DNA from: Hyphomicrobiales bacterium
Lineage (GTDB): Bacteria; Pseudomonadota; Alphaproteobacteria; Rhizobiales; Beijerinckiaceae
NCBI GenBank assembly: GCA_028865375.1
Contig: JAGWKJ010000020.1
Location: 1 to 16,162 of the forward strand
Direction of reading: 5' to 3'
DNA length: 16,162 nucleotides
Shown: positions 5,883 through 12,227 of the stretch, one piece after another
How the letters are laid out: the number at the start of each line of letters is the position of its first letter
How positions within the stretch are numbered: position 1 is the first letter of the stretch
The notes under the pieces: generated by a model
Seen by the model: the letters and a program-made list of their open reading frames with translations, nothing else
Told to the model about the DNA's origin: nothing
Database searches by the model: none
Position numbers and translations under genes: made by a program

Positions 5883-7370
5883 ATGGCGATCTCCGCGTCG
5901 AACCCGCCCCCCGAAGCCCTCGCCTTCGACGACGTGCTGCTGCGCCCCGGTCATTCGCGGGTGCTGCCGGGAGAGGTGAGCCTCGCCACCCGCATCGCCC
6001 GCGACATTCGCCTGAACCTGCCCATAGTGTCGGCGGCGATGGACACCGTGACCGAGGCGCGCCTGGCGATCGCCGTCGCGCAGGCCGGCGGGCTGGGCGT
6101 CGTCCACCGCAACCTCGGGATCGCCGAACAGGCCGAGGAAGTGCGCAAGGTCAAGCGCTACGAAAGCGGCATGGTGGTCGACCCGATCACCATCGAGCCG
6201 GAGGCGACGCTCGCCGACGCGCTGGCGCTGATGCGCGGCCACGGCATCTCCGGCATTCCCGTCGTCGAGAAGGGTCCCAAGCCCGCGCGCATCGTCGGCA
6301 TCTTGACCAACCGCGACCTGCGTTTCGCCGACCGGCTGGAGGAGGCCGTCGCCTCGTTGATGACCCGCGAGGTCGTCACGGTGCGCGAGGGCGTCTCGCC
6401 CGACGAGGCGCGCCGCCTGTTGCACAAGCACCGGATCGAGAAGCTCGTCGTGGTGGACGGCGAAGGCCGCTGCGTCGGCCTGCTCACCGTCAAGGACATG
6501 GAGAAGGCCACACTGCATCCCGACGCCTGCAAGGACCCGGAAGGCCGCTTGCGCGTCGCCGCCGCCACCACGGTCGGCGACAAGGGCTTCGAACGCGCCG
6601 AGGCGCTGATGGCGGCGGGCGTCGACTGCCTGATCATCGACACCGCGCACGGCCATTCGCAGCACGTGCTCGACCAAGTGGGCCGCGTGAAGCGCGTGTC
6701 GAACCGCGTCGCCATCATCGCGGGCAACGTCGCCACGCGCGACGGCGCAAAGGCGCTGATCGACGCCGGCGCCGACGCCGTGAAGGTGGGCATCGGGCCT
6801 GGCTCGATCTGCACCACGCGCATCGTGGCGGGCGTCGGCGTGCCGCAGCTCACCGCGGTGATCGAGGCGGCGGAGGCCGCGCGCGCCGCCGGCGTGCCGG
6901 TGATCGCCGACGGAGGCATCAAGTTCTCCGGCGACCTCGCCAAGGCGATCGCGGCGGGCGCCGATTGCGCGATGATCGGTTCGCTGCTGGCGGGCACGGA
7001 AGAGAGCCCCGGCGAGGCGTTCCTGCACCAGGGCCGCTCGTTCAAAGCCTATCGCGGCATGGGCTCGGTGGGCGCGATGGCGCGCGGCTCGGCGGATCGT
7101 TATTTCCAGCAGGACATCAAGGACCAGCTGAAGCTCGTGCCCGAGGGCATCGAGGGCCAAGTGCCATACAAGGGACCCGCCGGCGCGGTGCTGCACCAAC
7201 TCGCCGGCGGTCTGCGCGCCGCCATGGGCTATGTCGGCGCAAGGGACATCGCCGAGTTCCAGGCCAAGGCCGAGTTCATGCGCATCACGTCGGCCGGCTG
7301 GCGCGAGAGCCACGTCCACGACGTGACGATCGTGCGCGAAAGCCCCAACTATCCGGTCGGCGGGGGGTGA
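5883..7370 (+). CDS. guaB: IMP dehydrogenase
   Basis: Cytoplasmic enzyme oxidising IMP to XMP with NAD, the committed step of GMP synthesis. The 495 residues match the family length. The order is N-terminal barrel strand (AFDDVLLRPG, 14-23; SAAMDTVTE, 50-58), two CBS domains at about 97-210 (PITIEPEATL, GISGIPVV, LTNRDLRF; then VVTVREG, KLVVVDGEGRCVGLLTVKDMEK), then the catalytic barrel. GIGPGSICTTR (304-313) carries nucleophile Cys310. RGMGSVGAM (391-399) binds phosphate, and EGIEGQVPYKG (421-431) belongs to the mobile flap. ATG 5883 is preferred because AAGAGG precedes it by 4 bases and the next residues begin the family; the frame is open 19 codons further up. It ends convergently with a lipoprotein gene. 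Confidence 0.97.
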   Translation: MAISASNPPPEALAFDDVLLRPGHSRVLPGEVSLATRIARDIRLNLPIVSAAMDTVTEARLAIAVAQAGGLGVVHRNLGIAEQAEEVRKVKRYESGMVVDPITIEPEATLADALALMRGHGISGIPVVEKGPKPARIVGILTNRDLRFADRLEEAVASLMTREVVTVREGVSPDEARRLLHKHRIEKLVVVDGEGRCVGLLTVKDMEKATLHPDACKDPEGRLRVAAATTVGDKGFERAEALMAAGVDCLIIDTAHGHSQHVLDQVGRVKRVSNRVAIIAGNVATRDGAKALIDAGADAVKVGIGPGSICTTRIVAGVGVPQLTAVIEAAEAARAAGVPVIADGGIKFSGDLAKAIAAGADCAMIGSLLAGTEESPGEAFLHQGRSFKAYRGMGSVGAMARGSADRYFQQDIKDQLKLVPEGIEGQVPYKGPAGAVLHQLAGGLRAAMGYVGARDIAEFQAKAEFMRITSAGWRESHVHDVTIVRESPNYPVGGG

Positions 7371-7390
7371 GGCCCCGCCCTCCCCTCACC
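7359..7390. terminator. Inverted repeats at the guaB/lipoprotein convergence
   Basis: GGCGGGG (7359-7365) pairs with CCCCGCC (7373-7379). The spacer GGTGAGG (7366-7372) pairs with CCTCACC (7384-7390). Both stop codons lie inside the second repeat. Either stem could act as a bidirectional end signal, but they are mutually limiting and there is no T-run. Confidence 0.35.
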
Positions 7391-7730
7391 GCGCCGGCAC
7401 GACGCAATCGGGCGTCGTCATGTCGTTGGGGTCGGCGCAATATTTGGTCGGTCCCAGCGCATAGCCGCGCTTGGTCATGCAGGCCTTCACGTAATCGCGC
7501 GGGTCTTGGTCGGGCGCGGATTTCGACGCCTTCGCGCAGGCGTGGAAATCGGCCTGGGTCTTGGCGCGCGATGCGCCGGGCTTCATGAAGGCGGTCGTCG
7601 GCGCGCCGGGCGAAAACGTCGTGGCCGCGGCGGGCGGCACGGCGGCGGAGGGCGACGGCCCGGTCGGTTGACAACCCGCCGCGAGGCCGGCCAGCGCCAA
7701 CGTCGCCGCGATGCGCGTGAAATTGCCCAT
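7386..7730 (-). CDS. Small predicted lipoprotein of unknown function
   Basis: 114 residues. Residues 1-20 form a lipoprotein signal with hydrophobic core ATLALAGL and lipobox LAAGC, so Cys20 should be lipidated and the protein held in a cell-envelope membrane. Residues 21-50 are Pro/Ala/Thr-rich, probably a flexible tether. The C-terminal part contains four further cysteines in the contexts HACAKAS, KACMTKRG, YCADPN and PDCVVPAR, a pattern suggesting two disulfides in a small globular domain. ATG 7730 is chosen because AGGGGAGG lies 5 bases upstream and it gives a clean signal peptide; longer reading has a non-signal-like start. I do not recognise a named family. Confidence 0.8.
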   Translation of the reverse strand: MGNFTRIAATLALAGLAAGCQPTGPSPSAAVPPAAATTFSPGAPTTAFMKPGASRAKTQADFHACAKASKSAPDQDPRDYVKACMTKRGYALGPTKYCADPNDMTTPDCVVPAR

Positions 7731-7778
7731 GGTCGCCTCCCCTTGGCGCCGGCCCGGATCGCGGCCGGGAACCGGCGA

Positions 7779-7812
7779 GACCCCGACACTCCGCCTCGAG
7801 CGGGGCGGGGTC
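7779..7812 (-). other. Hairpin between the two small exported-protein genes
   Basis: GACCCCG (7779-7785) pairs with CGGGGTC (7806-7812), with a nested CCGC/GCGG stem (7791-7794 with 7800-7803). It lies 3' of the 7846-8259 gene and 5' of the lipoprotein gene on the minus strand, so it could end the first transcript. No T-run follows, and confidence is low in such GC-rich DNA. Confidence 0.3.
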
Positions 7813-7845
7813 AAGCGACGCGATCGGCGGAAGCGCGCGCCGACG

Positions 7846-8259
7846 TCATCGCATCCTCCGGAAATCGGTCGGGCCCGGAAGGTCGAAGCCGAGCACGAAC
7901 TCGTCGTTCGAGACGAAGCGGAAGCGGAACGAGAACGACCGCATCGGCATCGCGGGAATGCACGCGTCGCGGAAGTCGCATTGCCGGTCCGGGATGACGG
8001 ATCGGAATTGCGCCGACAAAACGTCGCCGTTCACCGCCCATCGGCCGAAGCTCGCGTAGATGGTGCCGCCCGAAAGCTGGCGCGCGAACACTTGGCCGTC
8101 GAGATCGAATTGCAACAGGCCGGCCGGGCTCGACCAATTTCCGATCAAGGTCGGGGTCTGGGCGGCCGAACGGCCGGCGAGCGCGAGGCACCCGAGCGCG
8201 CCGAGGATCTCGACGCGCAAGGCGCGACGACACGACCGGAAAGGCGATGGTTTCGGCAT
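7846..8259 (-). CDS. Small predicted secreted protein of unknown function
   Basis: 137 residues. The N-terminus has basic residues (RRALR, 11-15), a hydrophobic stretch ILGALGCLALAG and a likely signal cleavage after SAA33, giving a periplasmic protein of about 104 residues. The mature part begins with LIGNWSSP and continues with QFDLDGQVFAR, SFGRWAVNGDVLS and FRFRFVSNDEFVLGF, an alternating beta pattern like a small beta-barrel or sandwich. Two cysteines (94 and 100) are close enough to form a disulfide. No clear ribosome site is seen before ATG 8259. I do not recognise a named family. A competing frame through the same bases (7811-8338) is Arg/Pro-rich and looks like a shadow. Confidence 0.7.
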   Translation of the reverse strand: MPKPSPFRSCRRALRVEILGALGCLALAGRSAAQTPTLIGNWSSPAGLLQFDLDGQVFARQLSGGTIYASFGRWAVNGDVLSAQFRSVIPDRQCDFRDACIPAMPMRSFSFRFRFVSNDEFVLGFDLPGPTDFRRMR

Positions 8260-8379
8260 GGCGGGACCCCATGGCCGAATTGAGCGTCGAGTCTATGCCC
8301 GGCGCCGCGCGTCGGTCAAACGGAGCGCGTTCCCCCATTGCGCCTTGCGCCCGGCGCTTCGAGGGTTAAACCGTCCGCC
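8260..8379. promoter_or_regulatory. Divergent region between the secreted-protein gene and rsmB
   Basis: 120 bp that must carry both promoters. For rsmB, TTGCGC (8345-8350) and TAAACC (8367-8372) are 16 bp apart. If used, transcription would begin at or next to the ATG at 8380, that is, nearly leaderless. No clear minus-strand promoter is visible. Confidence 0.3.
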
Positions 8380-9672
8380 ATGACACCCGCCGCACGCGTC
8401 GCCGCCGCCATCGAAGCGCTCGCCGACATTTTCGACCGCCGCCGCCCGGCTTCCGACGCCCTCAAGGACTGGGGCCTCGCCCACCGCTTCGCCGGCTCGA
8501 AGGACCGCGCCGCGATCGCCGCGCTGGTCCACGACGCGCTGCGCCGCAAGGCTTCGGCGCAATGGATCGTGGGCGCGCAGACCGCGCGCGCCGCCGCGCT
8601 CGGATCGCTGGCCCTCGTGCGCGGGCTCGACGCCGACGCGATCGCCGCGTTGTGCGAAGGGCCGCACGCGCCCGCCCCGCTGTCCGACGACGAACGCGCG
8701 CGCCTCGCGGCGGCCGACCTCGCCGACGCGCCCGAGTGGGTCGCCGGCGACTTCCCCGAATGGCTGGCGCCGCATCTGGCGGCGACCTTCGGCGACGACA
8801 CCGTGGCCGAAGCGCGGGCGCTCTCCGCGCGCGCGCCGGTCGACCTGCGCGTCGACGTGGCGCGCGGGACCCGCGACGCGGCGGCCGCCAAGCTCGCCCA
8901 TCTTTTGCCCGCGCCGACGCCGCACTCGCCCTGGGGATTGCGCATCGCGCCTGCCGCCGACGGCCGGCCCGTGCCGCTGGCGGCCGAACCGGCCTACGTG
9001 AAAGGCCTCGTCGAGGTGCAGGACGAGGCGTCCCAGCTCGCCGTGCTGCTCGCCGGCGCCAAGCCTGGCATGCAGGTCGTCGACCTGTGCGCGGGCGCCG
9101 GCGGCAAGTCGCTGGCGCTCGCCGCGGCGATGGGCGGCAAGGGCCAGGTGTTCGCCACCGACAGCGACGGGCGGCGCCTCGCGCCGATCCACGCGCGGAT
9201 CGAACGCGCCCACGCCCGCAACGTGCAGGTGCGCTCGCCGCGCGGCGCGGCCGACCCGGTCGCCGACCTCGCCGGCCGCGGCGATCTCGTGTTCGTCGAC
9301 GCGCCCTGCACCGGCATCGGCGCCTGGCGGCGCAATCCCGACGCCAAGTGGCGCGTGCGGCCGGGCGCGCTCGAACAGAGGATCGGCGACCAGCGGGAGA
9401 CACTCGCGCGGGCGGCGGGCCTCGTGAAGCGCGGCGGCCGGCTGGTCTACGCGACCTGCTCGCTGTTGCGCGTGGAAAACGAGGACGCGACGGCGGCCTT
9501 CCTCGCCGCCCATCCCGACTTCCTGCCGCTCGACGCCGCCAAACTGGCGGCGGATGCGGGCGTGCCCGCGCTCGGCCAATACGCGGCGCCGCACGGCGCG
9601 GGCTTCCTGTTCAGTCCGCGTCGCACGGGCACCGACGGCTTCTACGTCGCCGCCTTCGCCCGCATGGGGTGA
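8380..9672 (+). CDS. rsmB: 16S rRNA (cytosine-C5) methyltransferase, RsmB/Fmu family
   Basis: 430 residues, consistent with RsmB, which methylates C967 of 16S rRNA in E. coli. Residues 1-110 resemble the NusB-like N-terminal domain. The methyltransferase domain follows: VEVQDEASQLAVLLAG (211-226), SAM site VVDLCAGAGGKSLAL (233-247), acidic FATDSD (258-263), motif IV VDAPCTGIGAWRRNPD (306-321, Cys310 for product release) and motif VI LVYATCSLLRVEN (355-367, nucleophile Cys360). ATG 8380 gives the usual MTPAARV start; there is no close ribosome site. guaB and rsmB are often near each other in alphaproteobacteria; here two minus-strand genes lie between them and guaA does not follow. RsmB versus a paralogous NOL1/NOP2 enzyme is the only ambiguity. 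Confidence 0.9.
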   Translation: MTPAARVAAAIEALADIFDRRRPASDALKDWGLAHRFAGSKDRAAIAALVHDALRRKASAQWIVGAQTARAAALGSLALVRGLDADAIAALCEGPHAPAPLSDDERARLAAADLADAPEWVAGDFPEWLAPHLAATFGDDTVAEARALSARAPVDLRVDVARGTRDAAAAKLAHLLPAPTPHSPWGLRIAPAADGRPVPLAAEPAYVKGLVEVQDEASQLAVLLAGAKPGMQVVDLCAGAGGKSLALAAAMGGKGQVFATDSDGRRLAPIHARIERAHARNVQVRSPRGAADPVADLAGRGDLVFVDAPCTGIGAWRRNPDAKWRVRPGALEQRIGDQRETLARAAGLVKRGGRLVYATCSLLRVENEDATAAFLAAHPDFLPLDAAKLAADAGVPALGQYAAPHGAGFLFSPRRTGTDGFYVAAFARMG

Positions 9673-9679
9673 GGCGCCG

Positions 9680-10669
9680 TCACGCCTGGCCGCGACGCGC
9701 GTCCAGCGCCTCCGGATTGACCACGTGGATCGGCCGGCCGGCGTCGAAGGCGAGGATCTGGTCGAACACGTCGGAGAATTGCAGGTCGAATTCCTCCGCC
9801 GTGACGTAGCCGACGTGCGGCGTCGCGACGACGTTGGGCAGCGCCAGCAGCGGATCGGCGGGGTCCTGCAAGGGCTCGGTCTCGAACACGTCGACCGCCG
9901 CGCGGCCGGGCCTGCCGCGCCGGAGCGCCTCGACCAGCGCGCCGCGCTCGACCAACCCCGCCCGGCTCGTGTTCACGAAGATCGCGTCCGGTTTCATCAG
10001 CGCGAGGTCGGGCGCGCCGACGATGCCGCGCGTCGCCGCGTTCAGCCGCATGTGGAGCGAAAGCACGTCGCACGCGGCGAAGAACGCCGCCTTGTCGGCC
10101 GCCACCGCGTGGCCGGCGGCCGCCGCGCGCCGGCGCGAGTCTTCGCGCGCCCAAACGAGCGTCCTCATGCCGAACGCGCGGCCGTAGCCCGCGACGACCT
10201 CGCCGATGCGCCCGTAGCCGTAAACGCCCAGCGTCTTGCCGCGCAACGTGTCGCCGACGCTCGCCTGCCATCGGCCGGCGCGGAGCGCTTCCATGTTCTC
10301 GGGCAAGCGGCGCGCCGCCGCCAGGACGAGCGCCCACGTCAATTCCGCCGCCGCCCAGGACGGCGTGTCCGAGTGCATGTTCGAGCAGACGAGGACGCCC
10401 CTGCGCGTGCAGGCGTCGACGTCGATGTGCGGATGGACGCTGCGCTGGCTTATGAGCCTCAGCCGCGGCAGGCGGTCGACGAGGGCGGCGCGGATCGTGG
10501 TACGCTCGCGGATCAGGACCAGCGCGTCGAAATCGGCGAGGCGTCGGGCGAGTTCGGGATCGTCTTCGACGTGGTCGGTGAAGACCTCCACCCGATGGCC
10601 GGCGAGCTTGGCGAAGCACGGCAGCCCGCGCAGCGTGTCGAACCAGTCGTCGAGGATCGCGATCCTCAC
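9680..10669 (-). CDS. D-2-hydroxyacid dehydrogenase family protein
   Basis: 329 residues. NAD-dependent enzymes of this family reduce 2-keto acids to D-2-hydroxy acids or the reverse. The Rossmann motif is GKTLGVYGYGRIG (144-156). The catalytic triad is complete: Arg236 in VNTSRAGL, Glu265 in DVFETEPL and His285 in ATPHVGY. The N-terminal substrate domain contains LISQRSVHPHIDVDAC (72-87), where SerA-type enzymes have a Gly-rich turn, so the substrate is probably not phosphoglycerate. It remains unassigned. The start is GTG 10669, which overlaps the TGA of the transporter gene (GTGA); residues MRIAILDDW are the family's normal N-terminus. An open extension upstream is the transporter read out of frame. 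Cotranscription with the transporter suggests a shared substrate, as inference only. Confidence 0.93.
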   Translation of the reverse strand: MRIAILDDWFDTLRGLPCFAKLAGHRVEVFTDHVEDDPELARRLADFDALVLIRERTTIRAALVDRLPRLRLISQRSVHPHIDVDACTRRGVLVCSNMHSDTPSWAAAELTWALVLAAARRLPENMEALRAGRWQASVGDTLRGKTLGVYGYGRIGEVVAGYGRAFGMRTLVWAREDSRRRAAAAGHAVAADKAAFFAACDVLSLHMRLNAATRGIVGAPDLALMKPDAIFVNTSRAGLVERGALVEALRRGRPGRAAVDVFETEPLQDPADPLLALPNVVATPHVGYVTAEEFDLQFSDVFDQILAFDAGRPIHVVNPEALDARRGQA

Positions 10670-11883
10670 GGGCTTCCGCCCGCGGTCGGCGCCGCGATCG
10701 CGCGGCGCATCCCGCCCAACGTCCCGGCGGTCAACGCGGCCGCGAACAGCGCGCAGGCCGCGATGGCGAGCGCCATGAACCGCGGGTCGCCCTTGGGCAG
10801 CAGGCTGACGACGCCGATGGTCGCCATGCCGGCGACCATCTGCAACGCGCCGCCGAGCGCCGAGGCCGCCCCCGCGCGTTCGCCCTGTTCGTCCAGCGCC
10901 AGCACCATCGTCGGCCCGATCACGAGGCCGAGGCAGGCGAAGGTGGCCGCCAACGAGGCGATCAGGACGCCGACCCAGTCGGCGCCGACGAGCGTCCACA
11001 GGGCCGTGGCGCAGGCGAAGGCGGCGAAACCCGCCACGGCGACGCGCACCACGTAGGCGAGGCCGAACCGCTCGGCGAGCGGCGCGGCGAATTGCGAGGC
11101 GCCGATGAAGCCCGCCGCGTTGAACCCGAAGGCCAGCGCGAATTGGTTGGCGGTGAACCCGTAATGCCCGACATACAGGAACGGCGAGGTCGCGAGGAAC
11201 GCGAAGAACCCGGACATGCCGGCCCCGCCGATGAAGGTCAGGCCGAGGAAGCGCCGGTCGCGCAGCAATTCGCCGTACGTCCGGGCGATGGACCGCGCAT
11301 CGAGCGGCGCGCGCAGGCGCGGGTCCAGCGTCTCGGGCAGGACGAACGCGACGAGGAACAGCGCCGCCGTCGCCGCCGACAAGACCGCGACGAACACGCT
11401 GCGCCATCCCAGCAAGGTGATCAGGCCGCCGCCCAGCGCCGGCGCGAGGATCGGCGACACGCTGATGACCAGCATGATGAAGCCCATCATGCGGGTCGCC
11501 TCGACGCCCACGTACATGTCGCGGATGATCGCGCGCGGGATCACCATGGTGGACGCCGCGCCCACGCCCTGCACCAACCGCGCCGCGACGAGCCAGCCGA
11601 TGGTCGGCGAGACCGCCGCGCCCAAGGCGCCCAGCATGTAGAGGCCGAGACCCACGAACATCGGCGGCCGGCGCCCGAACCGGTCGGCGGCAGGGCCGTA
11701 GACGACCTGCGTCAGGCCGAACGCGAGGAAGAACGAGGTCAGCGTCGCCTGCGTCGCCCGCGCGGAGGTATGGAGGTCCGCGGCGATCGTCGGCATCGCG
11801 GGCAGGTACATGTCGATCGCCACGGGGCCGATCGCCGCCAGAAGGCCGACGACGAGCGCCGCTCGTCCCATGGACATCTTCAC
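10666..11883 (-). CDS. MFS transporter, Bcr/CflA-type drug:H+ antiporter family
   Basis: 405 residues from GTG 11883, or 403 from ATG 11877. It has twelve likely membrane segments. Features of the DHA1 Bcr/CflA group are the first helix PVAIDMYLPAMP (20-31, with charged Asp24), motif A YGPAADRFGRRP (62-73), the RLVQGVGAASTMVIPRAIIRD segment spanning helix 4, and motif C ISVSPILAPALGGG in helix 5. Family members export drugs, or sulfonamide and bicyclomycin in the type case; the substrate here is unknown. The GTG start is favoured by a GTGA overlap with the preceding small gene, matching the junction at its own 3' end. The ATG two codons in is a fair alternative, and no strong ribosome site separates them. 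Confidence 0.9.
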   Translation of the reverse strand: MKMSMGRAALVVGLLAAIGPVAIDMYLPAMPTIAADLHTSARATQATLTSFFLAFGLTQVVYGPAADRFGRRPPMFVGLGLYMLGALGAAVSPTIGWLVAARLVQGVGAASTMVIPRAIIRDMYVGVEATRMMGFIMLVISVSPILAPALGGGLITLLGWRSVFVAVLSAATAALFLVAFVLPETLDPRLRAPLDARSIARTYGELLRDRRFLGLTFIGGAGMSGFFAFLATSPFLYVGHYGFTANQFALAFGFNAAGFIGASQFAAPLAERFGLAYVVRVAVAGFAAFACATALWTLVGADWVGVLIASLAATFACLGLVIGPTMVLALDEQGERAGAASALGGALQMVAGMATIGVVSLLPKGDPRFMALAIAACALFAAALTAGTLGGMRRAIAAPTAGGSP

Positions 11884-12104
11884 GTGCGCGGACCCGCGAG
11901 CGCCGCGCACCCCGCCGCGGTCAGGCGCACCTTCGCCTCGTCGCCGGCGCGAAAACGCTCCAACAGGCCGGCGTCGAAGGCGTCCTCCCAGACCGGAAGC
12001 CGCGGACAGCTCGTACGCCAAGCCTCCATCACCTCGGCATAGTCGCGCGGACCCGCGGCGAGCGAGCGCAGGAGGTCTTCGACCAAGGCCTTGGGCGCGT
12101 CCAA
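11880..12104 (-). CDS. Small conserved-looking protein, possibly winged-helix-like
   Basis: 74 residues from TTG 12104, with GGAG seven bases upstream. A TTG at 12170 in the same frame would add 22 Arg/Ala-rich residues and is less likely. The sequence DAPKALVEDLL, then GPRDYAEVMEAWRTSCPRLPVWEDAFDAG, then KVRLTAAGCAAL reads as helix-helix-helix and a short beta wing ending in the LTAAG that closes many small winged-helix domains. I recall similar uncharacterised proteins in other alphaproteobacteria with the AWRTSCPRLPVWE block, but cannot name a function. Its TGA overlaps the GTG of the transporter gene, so it may regulate or accompany transport. That is inference. Confidence 0.7.
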   Translation of the reverse strand: MDAPKALVEDLLRSLAAGPRDYAEVMEAWRTSCPRLPVWEDAFDAGLLERFRAGDEAKVRLTAAGCAALAGPRT

Positions 12105-12196
12105 GTCATCGCTCCGTTCGGCCGCCGCGCGGCGCTCGCGCCACCTTATCGCCGCCGGCCTTGCAGACAAAGCCGCGCCGTTCCCGGTGACGCGAA

Positions 12197-12225
12197 GCGC
12201 CGCCGGGAGGACGATCGAGCGGCGC
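12197..12225 (-). terminator. Hairpin just after the phosphoesterase gene
   Basis: GCGCCGC (12197-12203) pairs with GCGGCGC (12219-12225) around a 15-base loop, beginning 2 bases beyond the stop of the minus-strand phosphoesterase gene. It may reduce readthrough into the 74-residue gene. There is no T-run. Confidence 0.3.
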
Positions 12226-12227
12226 GA

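Noticed and set aside
5460..7319. 619-codon minus-strand frame opposite guaB
   Set aside because: It is the antisense of a certain gene in very GC-rich DNA. The product is His/Arg/Ala-rich with no signature, and long antisense frames of this kind occur opposite several other genes here.
7811..8338. 175-codon minus-strand frame overlapping the 137-residue secreted protein
   Set aside because: Arg/Pro-rich composition and no signal peptide; the 7846-8259 frame has a signal peptide and beta-type pattern.
9554..11056. 500-codon plus-strand frame over the dehydrogenase and transporter
   Set aside because: Antisense to two genes with complete family motifs; no recognisable domain.
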